Below are positions 5,811-12,344 of a stretch of 13,849 nucleotides of DNA, piece by piece. The position numbers and the translations under genes were made by a program. Source of the DNA: Hungatella sp. UBA3147 (GTDB taxonomy: Bacteria > Bacillota > Clostridia > Lachnospirales > Lachnospiraceae). The first letter of the stretch is position 1, and the number at the start of each line of letters is the position of its first letter. The stretch is taken from assembly GCA_002365025.1 (NCBI GenBank), contig DEYX01000310.1:1-13849 (forward strand), in the 5' to 3' direction. Below the pieces are notes generated by a model. The model was not told the DNA's origin. It saw only the letters and a list, made by a program, of their open reading frames with translations, and searched no databases.

Positions 5811-8675
5811 TTAATCCGTCCGCAGATTATTGGAAACGCCGGAAGCAGTCCCGGTAAGGATATCAGCGGGATCTTCCAGATGAAAGTAATAATTGAAAAT
5901 CTCTTTTCCTACCCCGACCACGTTGCCGGAACTGTAGCCGTTGGCGACCCGCACAGTTACGGCTATCTGCGGGTCCTCAAACGGGGCATATCCTATGAAA
6001 AGTCCGTGGTTTGGCCGGCTTTTGGATTCCTCTGCCGTTCCGGTCTTTCCGGCTGCATTCACTTTTAAATCTTTTAAGGTTGCATTGGTTTTTACCAGTT
6101 CATTCATACCCTTTGCCACGTCATTCCATATGTAGTCCGGAATTGAAACATCGGACTGAAGCACAGGCGTAAAGGACTGGATCGTATTGCCATCTGAATC
6201 TGTCACTTTATAAATCAGGGAAAGGTCATAGCTATTTCCATGGTTAGCAAGTGTTGAAGTATAACGCGCAATCTGCGTCGTCGTATAGTTATGGGTTCCC
6301 TGTCCGATGGATGAAGGTATGGCAAACCGATCCGTAACATGAGGTTCCGCTTCCCCGATTTCAATGCCTGTCTTTTTATCCAGGTCAAACAAACCGGCAT
6401 ATTCCTGAAGCTTATTGAGTCCTTTCGCTTCCGAAAACAACCCGTCCTCGGCCGTTCCCAACCGGTATGTGATTTCGGAAAGATATACATTACAGGAATT
6501 TTTAAGGGCATCGGCACTGGAGAGAATCGGACCGTGTCCTGACCGTTTCCAGCAGCGCAGAGGATGCTCTATCTTATCAAATACGCCGGTGCATACGATA
6601 CTTGTATCCGTACTGATGACCCCTTCATTCAGTCCTGCAATTACCGTTATCGGTTTAAAGGTGGAACCAGGAGCCGTCAGCTGGCTGGTAGCCCGGTTAA
6701 ACAGGGGCAGGGATAAATCTGCTGCAAGCCTCTGATAGTATTCCGTGTCCATCTGATTTGCCAGCCGGTTGTTATCATAGCCCGGATAGCTTACGCAGGC
6801 GAGCACCTGTCCGTCCTTGGGGCTAACCACTACAGCCGATCCGGAACAGGGGTTTAACGCCAGCTGGGCCGGGGTGATCTCCAGATTTTTTATTTTCTTA
6901 CGTATAAACTGCCAGGCATTCAGCTGTCCATTGGTAAGAAGGACATAATCCGGATCCTCCTTTGATAGAATTCCCTGTTCATAAAGAAGTTTTTCCACAT
7001 CCTCACCAGTTAAAGTACCTTCTGTTAACATTGCCTGAAATATCAGTAAATCAAAACCGGAATCTTTCTTTAAATTGTCCAGGATCATTTCTTCCGTCAG
7101 GCGTCTGCTGTTTTCAAGTGTCATATACTTTTCAGATGATTCCACCTGGCCTAAATCAATCCAGCCATTTGCAATACAATCGGAAAGATACTGGCGGAAG
7201 CTTTTTTCCTTCCGGTCCCAATCCCCGCTTTTATCCGAAAGTATTTTTTTCTTCTTTACTACATCCAGAAGATAATCATAATAACCTTTCACCTCAATGC
7301 TTAAAGAGTCATATCCGGAGTCTGAAACATCAAAGGAATCAGAAAACTCCCTAAAAACCTGCTCTTTCTTATTCGTAAACCTTTCATAGACAGCCTTCTC
7401 AAGATCCGTTGCATCCGCTTCCTGCAGCCGTCCGGTATCAATGACATGATTCTTTATTAATGCAAAATACACTTCATCCGATGAAATCCGGATCTGGGAG
7501 GCATCGGCCGCTTTTGGCATGTCCGCCCTTTTGCTCTCTGACATGTTGGCAAGGAGGATTCCGGCAATCTGCTGTTCAAGCATCTGATAAACTGCGTTCT
7601 GTAAATCCTTGTCAATGGTTAAGTAAATATCGTTTCCGGTCTGGGGTACCCTGGTAATATCCGGGTCCGATTTCCGGTTTCCTACAACGTCCGTATAAAA
7701 CTGTTCCATGCCATCCTGGCCACGAAGCCGGTCTTCCATAGATTTCTCAATTCCGCCTTTTCCTATCGTGGACTGGTTCGTGTACACGGTACTTTCCCGA
7801 TTCCCTGCTTCCAGTTCTTCAGCGGAAATCGGCCCGGTATACCCTAATATGGAAGAAAGGCTTTCTCCTCCGTCGTAAACACGGATGCTGCCTTCCTGGA
7901 TATCCGCCCCCGGCAGGCTGCGTTTCATTTCCAACACCGCCACCATCGATTCCTCAGACACATCTGATGCGACCAGATATGGAAGGTACTTTCGGTATGA
8001 ATTTAAGGATAGGCCGTAGCGGATGTTTGCTATCTGCAAAATATCTTTAGCAGTAAGGTTTTGAGGCAATCCGTATTGATCCTGTTCTTCCTCTGTGTAA
8101 GTATCCTCAATCAGGAACTTTTCCTTGCCGCATAATTTTTTCATGAGTTCTTCTGCTGTTACAGACTTTTGTTCTTCCGTCAACTCATCTACCGTGCTCT
8201 TTCCATAAAAATCGGCTTTGAAACGGCTGAGCTTCCACCCTTCTTCTGTAAATCCATAGTTTCCCTGTTCGTCCACAGATATAGGCAAAACTGTATTCAG
8301 CTTGTTCTCATCCTGAACTAAGCGGATCAGCTGATAGGCAATTCCATTCAAGGACCGCTGACGTTCTTTGTTGGATCTGTAATTCTGGGAATCCTCCAGG
8401 GTTATATCATAGGAAAGCCGGTTGGAAGCCAGTAAATTCCCATTCCTGTCATAGATGTTTCCCCGGCTTCCGGCAAGTCTCTGAGTCTTCATTATGGAAC
8501 TCATAAACTCCTCCTGATTTGCTGCCCCCTCCAGGATCTGTAGACGGTATAACCGTAAAATAAGCGCCAGAAACAGAATTCCGAAAAAAACACCCAGGAT
8601 TACCAGCCTTGGAATCCGGTCCAGAAATTGAAGTCCGGAAATATTCTCTTTTTTCAATAATTTATGATTGCGCAA
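5811..8675 (-). CDS. Large class B penicillin-binding protein with Zn-type Cys/His cluster and a transpeptidase-domain insertion
   Basis: A 954-aa membrane-anchored DD-transpeptidase of the PBP2/SpoVD kind, crosslinking peptidoglycan outside the membrane. The anchor is at about 23-46. The dimerisation domain starts at GSRGNIYDRNGNLLASN (69-85). The catalytic domain begins near YLTIDKDLQNAVYQML (351-366), but the expected next strand, GSAVVVSPKDGQVLA (612-626), comes some 235 residues later: residues about 378-610 are a charged, mostly helical insertion. Motifs: STFK (671-674, Ser671), SCN (727-729) and KTG (877-879). Cys695, His704, Cys708, His714 and Cys728 resemble the zinc site described for C. 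difficile PBP2 and SpoVD. Typical class B PBPs have about 600-750 aa. The start is TTG (8675-8673): AAAGGAG lies 7 nt upstream and no in-frame ATG fits better. It is the first gene of the operon and follows a BlaI-type operator. Confidence 0.92.
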   Translation of the reverse strand: MRNHKLLKKENISGLQFLDRIPRLVILGVFFGILFLALILRLYRLQILEGAANQEEFMSSIMKTQRLAGSRGNIYDRNGNLLASNRLSYDITLEDSQNYRSNKERQRSLNGIAYQLIRLVQDENKLNTVLPISVDEQGNYGFTEEGWKLSRFKADFYGKSTVDELTEEQKSVTAEELMKKLCGKEKFLIEDTYTEEEQDQYGLPQNLTAKDILQIANIRYGLSLNSYRKYLPYLVASDVSEESMVAVLEMKRSLPGADIQEGSIRVYDGGESLSSILGYTGPISAEELEAGNRESTVYTNQSTIGKGGIEKSMEDRLRGQDGMEQFYTDVVGNRKSDPDITRVPQTGNDIYLTIDKDLQNAVYQMLEQQIAGILLANMSESKRADMPKAADASQIRISSDEVYFALIKNHVIDTGRLQEADATDLEKAVYERFTNKKEQVFREFSDSFDVSDSGYDSLSIEVKGYYDYLLDVVKKKKILSDKSGDWDRKEKSFRQYLSDCIANGWIDLGQVESSEKYMTLENSRRLTEEMILDNLKKDSGFDLLIFQAMLTEGTLTGEDVEKLLYEQGILSKEDPDYVLLTNGQLNAWQFIRKKIKNLEITPAQLALNPCSGSAVVVSPKDGQVLACVSYPGYDNNRLANQMDTEYYQRLAADLSLPLFNRATSQLTAPGSTFKPITVIAGLNEGVISTDTSIVCTGVFDKIEHPLRCWKRSGHGPILSSADALKNSCNVYLSEITYRLGTAEDGLFSEAKGLNKLQEYAGLFDLDKKTGIEIGEAEPHVTDRFAIPSSIGQGTHNYTTTQIARYTSTLANHGNSYDLSLIYKVTDSDGNTIQSFTPVLQSDVSIPDYIWNDVAKGMNELVKTNATLKDLKVNAAGKTGTAEESKSRPNHGLFIGYAPFEDPQIAVTVRVANGYSSGNVVGVGKEIFNYYFHLEDPADILTGTASGVSNNLRTD

Positions 8676-8690
8676 AATGGTTCTCCTTTA

Positions 8691-8708
8691 ATCTTACACT
8701 TGTAAGAT
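8691..8708. promoter_or_regulatory. BlaI-type operator before the PBP operon
   Basis: ATCTTACACTTGTAAGAT has 8-base arms that are exact inverted repeats around a two-base centre. Its core, TTACACTTGTAA (8694-8705), differs from the blaI operator TTACAATTGTAA at one central base and keeps both TACA/TGTA half-sites. It begins 6 bases after the -10 box (7 in blaI) and overlaps the expected transcription start. This ties the two PBP genes to BlaI control (inference from sequence and position). Confidence 0.82.
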
Positions 8709-8711
8709 TTC

Positions 8712-8740
8712 ATTATACACGGATTTGGTTCTGATGTAAA
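8712..8740 (-). promoter_or_regulatory. Sigma-A promoter of the PBP operon
   Basis: On the minus strand TTTACA (8740-8735) and TATAAT (8717-8712) are separated by exactly 17 bases. The -10 box is perfect and the -35 differs at one base. The layout, promoter then operator then ribosome site, copies that of blaI. Confidence 0.87.
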
Positions 8741-8979
8741 CTTTTTTTTATAAAATCACATCTGATAATTTATCAAAAAGCACCTTAAAGTTCGCAATAT
8801 GAAATCCCCTGCCCACATGACTCAATAGATGCCGAAGCCCTGGGCTGAACTCCCAGCTCAAAATGCTATTAGGATAGCCTTAAACGAATCATCCCTCCTT
8901 TTATCCTCCTCACTCATAGATCTCTCCGTATGAGAATAAGTATAAGTAATATTCAAAGGTTAAAAGAAAGGATCGAACC
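8741..8979. other. Rest of the intergenic region between the PBP operon and the MntR-like gene
   Basis: Apart from the TGATAA/TTATCA dyad it holds a short inverted repeat, CTCATA (8913-8918) and TATGAG (8929-8934) with a 10-base spacer, ahead of the MntR-like gene. A small CTGGG/CCCAG hairpin lies at 8840-8856. TATAAG (8941-8946) could be a -10 box for the regulator but has no convincing -35. No open frame looks coding, and I recognise no riboswitch. Confidence 0.4.
8763..8775. promoter_or_regulatory. TGATAA/TTATCA palindrome upstream of the PBP promoter
   Basis: TGATAATTTATCA is a perfect inverted repeat with 6-base arms and a one-base centre, 22 bases upstream of the PBP -35 box. An upstream position would suit an activator or a second repressor, but no binding protein can be named, and AT-rich dyads of this length occur by chance. 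Confidence 0.3.
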
Positions 8980-9399
8980 ATGGCCCAAACCGATAATTTC
9001 TATACCCTGAAGGGTTACTCCCTTTTGGAGCATACGCAAATCACCTCCTCCATGGAAGATTATCTGGAAATGATATGCAGGATCCATCGTGAAGGCCAGC
9101 CCGTCCGCATCAAGGAGCTGGCGGAATGCCTGCATGTAAAGCCTTCTTCCGCATCAAAGATGGTGGGAAACTTAAGGAAACAGGGGCTGGTATGCTTTGA
9201 GAAATACGGCACCGTATCCCTGACAGAGGACGGCTTAGAGCTGGGAGAATATTTATTATTCCGCCATGAAGTCCTCCACCGTTTTTTCTGCTACATCAAT
9301 CAAAATTCTGATGAGTTAGAGCAGGTGGAAAAGGTGGAACATTTCATTGAGCCGAAAACTGTGTATAATATTGAAAAATGGCTGGATAAGTTTACATAG
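8980..9399 (+). CDS. DtxR/MntR-family metal-dependent transcriptional repressor
   Basis: A 139-aa protein close to the usual MntR length (about 140). Residues 24-83 are the winged helix, with VRIKELAECLHVKPSSASKM (42-61) as helix-turn-helix; residues 88-135 are the dimerisation/metal domain. Lined up with B. subtilis MntR from memory, all six metal ligands are present: Asp27, Glu30, His96, Glu117, Glu120 and His121. Asp at the first position is the manganese-type choice, where DtxR has Met, so Mn(II) sensing is more likely than Fe(II) (inference). It carries about 19 extra residues before the MEDYLEMI helix. An AAAGGA site 7 nt before ATG 8980 supports that start. There is no C-terminal SH3-like domain. 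No metal transporter lies next to it, so its targets are elsewhere or unseen. Confidence 0.88.
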   Translation: MAQTDNFYTLKGYSLLEHTQITSSMEDYLEMICRIHREGQPVRIKELAECLHVKPSSASKMVGNLRKQGLVCFEKYGTVSLTEDGLELGEYLLFRHEVLHRFFCYINQNSDELEQVEKVEHFIEPKTVYNIEKWLDKFT

Positions 9400-9405
9400 A
9401 AACGC

Positions 9406-9434
9406 TTGTGCGATTTTATAATTCATCGTATACT
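9406..9434 (+). promoter_or_regulatory. Probable sigma-A promoter of icd
   Basis: TTGTGC (9406-9411) and TATACT (9429-9434) are separated by 17 bases, starting just after the MntR-like gene stop. An AAGGAGG ribosome site (9457-9463) precedes ATG 9472 by 8 nt. No clear terminator separates icd from the regulator gene, so read-through is also possible. Confidence 0.65.
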
Positions 9435-9471
9435 ATAGCATAACACGAACATTTCTAAGGAGGACAAACAC

Positions 9472-10668
9472 ATGGATAAGATTAAGATGACAACCCCTAT
9501 CGTCGAAATGGATGGCGATGAAATGACCAGGATTCTCTGGCAGATGATTAAAGACCACCTTCTGCTGCCATACATTGATTTAAATACAGAATACTACGAC
9601 CTGGGCCTGGAATTCCGTGACAAGACTAACGACCAGGTGACCATTGACTCCGCCAATGCCACCAAAAAATATAAGGTCGCCGTCAAGTGTGCCACCATCA
9701 CTCCCAACGCTGACCGTGTAAAGGAATATAATCTAAAAGAGATGTGGAAAAGTCCCAACGGCACCATCCGGGCAATCTTAGACGGAACCGTGTTCCGCGC
9801 TCCCATTGTTGTAAGGGGAATCGAACCATGTGTGATGAACTGGAAAAAACCTATAACCATAGCAAGGCATGCTTACGGTGATGTTTATAAAGGATCTGAA
9901 ATGAAGATCCCCGGAACCGGTAAAGTAGAACTTGTCTATACCGCAGAGGATGGAAGCGAAACACGGGAGCTGGTCCATTCCTTTAACGGTCCTGGAATCG
10001 TACAGGGAATGCACAACTTAAACGATTCCATTGAAAGCTTTGCAAGAAGCTGTTTTAATTACGCTCTCGACACCTGTCAGGATGTATGGTTTGCCACCAA
10101 GGATACCATTTCAAAGAAATACGACCACACCTTCAAGGATATTTTCCAGGACATCTTTGAGGCTGATTACGAGGACAAATTTAAAGAGGCAGGCATCACC
10201 TATTTCTACACCCTGATCGATGATGCAGTCGCCCGCGTCATGAAATCAGAAGGGGGCTATATCTGGGCCTGCAAAAATTATGATGGTGATGTAATGAGCG
10301 ATATGATATCATCTGCTTTCGGATCTCTGGCCATGATGACCTCTGTCCTGGTATCTCCGGATGGGGATTATGAATACGAGGCCGCCCACGGAACCGTACA
10401 GCGCCATTACTACAAGCACTTAAAGGGGGAGGAAACCTCCACAAACTCCGTTGCCACCATCTTTGCATGGACCGGTGCACTGAGAAAACGGGGAGAGCTG
10501 GATGGAAACGCAGAACTGGCTGCATTTGCAGATAAACTGGAGCAGGCGACCATCGATACCATCGAAGCCGGTGAAATGACAAAAGATCTGGCACTTATTA
10601 CTACCATTCCTAATCCAACATCTTTAAACAGTGAGGAATTTATAAAGGCCATTGCAAAACGGCTGTAA
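9472..10668 (+). CDS. icd: NADP-dependent isocitrate dehydrogenase, eukaryotic-type homodimeric form
   Basis: This cytoplasmic enzyme oxidatively decarboxylates isocitrate to 2-oxoglutarate with NADP, supplying carbon for glutamate and NADPH. The 398-aa protein follows human IDH1/IDH2 (subtype II) along its length rather than the E. coli enzyme. Visible landmarks: VEMDGDEMTRI (11-21), VKCATITP (71-78), MWKSPNGTIR (91-100), ARHAYGD (131-137, Arg132 equal to human IDH1 Arg132), Arg100 and Arg109 for isocitrate, LIDDAVA (248-254) with ACKNYDGDVMSD (266-277) for the metal, and EAAHGTVQRH (303-312), whose Arg311 should help select NADP. No key residue is missing. It has its own promoter and terminator and appears monocistronic. 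In anaerobes such enzymes usually serve glutamate synthesis within a partial TCA path (general knowledge). Confidence 0.97.
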   Translation: MDKIKMTTPIVEMDGDEMTRILWQMIKDHLLLPYIDLNTEYYDLGLEFRDKTNDQVTIDSANATKKYKVAVKCATITPNADRVKEYNLKEMWKSPNGTIRAILDGTVFRAPIVVRGIEPCVMNWKKPITIARHAYGDVYKGSEMKIPGTGKVELVYTAEDGSETRELVHSFNGPGIVQGMHNLNDSIESFARSCFNYALDTCQDVWFATKDTISKKYDHTFKDIFQDIFEADYEDKFKEAGITYFYTLIDDAVARVMKSEGGYIWACKNYDGDVMSDMISSAFGSLAMMTSVLVSPDGDYEYEAAHGTVQRHYYKHLKGEETSTNSVATIFAWTGALRKRGELDGNAELAAFADKLEQATIDTIEAGEMTKDLALITTIPNPTSLNSEEFIKAIAKRL

Positions 10669-10697
10669 AGATACCTGGTTCCAAATAAACTAAGACA

Positions 10698-10734
10698 GAA
10701 AAAGAAAGCAGCTGATTTTGCGGCTTTCTTTTTC
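10698..10734 (+). terminator. Intrinsic terminator after icd
   Basis: GAAAAAGAAAGC (10698-10709) pairs perfectly with GCTTTCTTTTTC (10723-10734) over 12 bp. GC/GC can pair further inside the 13-base loop, and the U tract lies in the 3' arm. It sits 30 nt after the icd stop. The AGGAGG ribosome site of the next gene begins only 6 bases beyond it. Confidence 0.8.
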
Positions 10735-10755
10735 CTTTCAGGAGGTAATTCAATT

Positions 10756-11304
10756 ATGGAATACAAACCTAAAGAAGTCCTGTTAAAAAACGGGACCCCA
10801 TGCCTCTTAAAAAGTCCCGGCCCTGGTGACGCAGCCGCTATCTTAAGACTCATGAGCCAGACTTCAGAGGAAACCAGGTATATGTCCCGGTATGCAGATG
10901 AGATCAACATCTCTCTCCACCATGAACAGGATTTTCTTTCTTCCCTCCTTAAAAGCCAGAAGGATTTGATGATCTGCGCCGTAGTTAACGGGAAGATTAT
11001 TGCAAATGCCGGAATCAACCCCATTGCATTATTTGATCGCTATGCCCACCGGGCCACCTTTGGCATCTCCATATGCAAGCCATACTGGGGGCTTGGGATC
11101 GGTTCCCATCTCCTTGGAGCCATCATAAGGGGAGCTCGGGAGATGGGCTATGAGCAGTTGGAGCTGGAGGTGGTAAGTGAAAATGAACGGGGTCTGGCTC
11201 TTTATAAAAAGTACGGTTTTGTGATTTACGGCACCAGGGAGTACTGCTTTAAATACCGGGATGGAAGTTATGCGGCCGCCCATCTGATGATGGTGAGGCT
11301 TTAA
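10756..11304 (+). CDS. GNAT-family N-acetyltransferase
   Basis: A 182-aa protein of usual GNAT length. The acetyl-CoA fold is clear: strand GKIIANAGINPI (79-90), then TFGISICKPYWGLGIGSHLL (101-120), where WGLGIG stands for the pyrophosphate-binding R/Q-x-x-G-x-G/A loop (Gly112, Gly114, Gly116), then LELEVVSENERGLALYKKYG (135-154) ending in the typical LYKKYGF. It should transfer an acetyl group from acetyl-CoA to an amine. The substrate (small molecule, antibiotic, peptide or ribosomal N-terminus) cannot be told, and resistance should not be assumed. AGGAGG (10740-10745) lies 10 nt before the ATG, slightly long. The icd terminator ends just before this site and no separate promoter was found, so expression may depend on read-through or a promoter inside icd. 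Confidence 0.9.
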   Translation: MEYKPKEVLLKNGTPCLLKSPGPGDAAAILRLMSQTSEETRYMSRYADEINISLHHEQDFLSSLLKSQKDLMICAVVNGKIIANAGINPIALFDRYAHRATFGISICKPYWGLGIGSHLLGAIIRGAREMGYEQLELEVVSENERGLALYKKYGFVIYGTREYCFKYRDGSYAAAHLMMVRL

Positions 11305-11344
11305 ATATTTTTGACATTTTTTTCTAAATCTCTGTTCATACCAT

Positions 11345-11357
11345 TATCAAAATGATA
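11345..11357. promoter_or_regulatory. TATCA-N3-TGATA dyad overlapping the lysR -10 box
   Basis: Perfect 5-base arms around AAA overlap the extended -10 element. LysR-type proteins often repress their own gene from T-N11-A dyads; this one fits that form loosely. It is a candidate autoregulatory site only. Confidence 0.35.
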
Positions 11358-11361
11358 TAAT
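11353..11361 (+). promoter_or_regulatory. Extended -10 promoter of the LysR-type regulator gene
   Basis: TGATATAAT contains a perfect TATAAT preceded by the TGn extension. The hexamer 17 bases upstream (TGTTCA, 11333-11338) is a poor -35, while TTGACA at 11311-11316 is too far away for this -10. The extension may make up for the weak -35. Confidence 0.6.
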
Positions 11362-11367
11362 GAAGAT

Positions 11368-11379
11368 TGTTATATAACA
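11368..11379. promoter_or_regulatory. TGTTATATAACA palindrome in the lysR leader
   Basis: This perfect 12-bp palindrome begins 6 bases after the -10 box, over the expected transcription start, and 25 bases before the start codon. Its position is like an operator. The protein that would bind is unknown; autoregulation by the LysR protein is the simplest guess. Confidence 0.35.
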
Positions 11380-11404
11380 TCTTGGTAATGGAAGGATCCC
11401 TGAT

Positions 11405-12283
11405 ATGAACTTAAGACATCTTACTATCTTTAAAACGGTGTGTGAAGAAGGCAGCATCACCGGAGCAGCCAAAGCGCTGTCCATGACCCAGCCTGCCATC
11501 TCCCACGCCATCAACGAACTGGAAGAATCCGTCGGCTCTCCTCTGTTTAACCGTGTGTCCCGAAGAGTGGTCATCAATGAAAACGGAAAATTTTATTTGT
11601 CTAAGGTCATTCCTCTCCTGGAATTGTATCAGGATCTGGAAAACTACTCCGGCTCCCTGCATCTGCAGGCGCCTTTACGGATCGGCTCCTGTGTAACCCT
11701 TGCCAGCTACTTACTCCCCAAAGTGGTATCCCGCTTTACCCTGACAAACCCAGATACCCAGCTAAAGGTCACCGTTAACAATTCTATTGAAGTCACAAAT
11801 AAGCTTTTAAAAAACGAATTGGATATCGGCCTGATCGAGGGTGTCATAGCAGATGAACAGTTGGAGAAAATCCCTTTTTCTTCCTATCCTATGGCAGTTA
11901 TCTGTGCTCCCGGCCATCCTTTTGCAGATCGCCTTGCACAGCCGGTGGCTCTGGACCGGCTTATTGAAGAGCCCCTGCTTTTGAGAGAACAGGGCTGTAC
12001 CATCCGGGATACCTTTGATTGTGCCCTGGCATTAAACAATTTATCGGCCGAGCCGCAATGGGTAAGCACCAACTCGGATGTGATCCTGCAGGCGGTGAAG
12101 GAAAATATCGGAATCGGCATTGTTCCCAGGATTTTAGCCGATGAGTCTATCAAAAGAGGGGAAGTCACTGAAATAGAAGTGAAAAACTTAGATATCAGCT
12201 GTATGAATCATGTGGTGTTTCATAAAGACAAATTTCAGACAGAAGCATTCCAGGCATTTATCAACCTGGTGCTGTTCGAATAG
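11405..12283 (+). CDS. LysR-type transcriptional regulator
   Basis: A 292-aa protein, the standard LTTR length. Residues 1-60 form the winged helix-turn-helix with the family signature from ITGAAKALSMTQPAISHAIN (18-37) to SPLFNR (45-50). A linker helix follows, then the periplasmic-binding-protein-like effector domain from about 89 (PLRIGSCVTLASYLLPKVV) through DIGLIEG, the repeated GIGIVPRI motif and the C-terminal AFQAFINLV. It would sense a small metabolite and activate or repress nearby genes; the ligand cannot be told. GGAAGGA lies about 9 nt upstream of the ATG. It is followed by its own terminator and by a broken gene, so the usual LTTR partner gene may be lost or may lie elsewhere. 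Confidence 0.93.
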   Translation: MNLRHLTIFKTVCEEGSITGAAKALSMTQPAISHAINELEESVGSPLFNRVSRRVVINENGKFYLSKVIPLLELYQDLENYSGSLHLQAPLRIGSCVTLASYLLPKVVSRFTLTNPDTQLKVTVNNSIEVTNKLLKNELDIGLIEGVIADEQLEKIPFSSYPMAVICAPGHPFADRLAQPVALDRLIEEPLLLREQGCTIRDTFDCALALNNLSAEPQWVSTNSDVILQAVKENIGIGIVPRILADESIKRGEVTEIEVKNLDISCMNHVVFHKDKFQTEAFQAFINLVLFE

Positions 12284-12287
12284 AAGG

Positions 12288-12322
12288 CGCTCCATGGGGG
12301 GATTTTATCCCTCTATGGAGCG
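12288..12322 (+). terminator. Hairpin terminator after the LysR gene
   Basis: CGCTCCAT (12288-12295) pairs with ATGGAGCG (12315-12322), and the inner GGG/CCC and G-U pairs extend the stem almost to the ATTTTAT loop. The downstream TCATATATAATTT gives only a moderate U tract. It begins 5 nt after the lysR stop. Confidence 0.65.
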
Positions 12323-12344
12323 TCATATATAATTTATCTTTCCT

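Noticed and set aside
8840..8856. CTGGG/CCCAG hairpin as a possible riboswitch or small RNA
   Set aside because: It has only a 5-bp stem with a 7-base loop, no conserved riboswitch core and no linked terminator.
10410..11024. Minus-strand open frame of 204 codons across the icd / acetyltransferase junction
   Set aside because: It is antisense to two clear genes and their terminator, its translation resembles no family, and it has no ribosome site.
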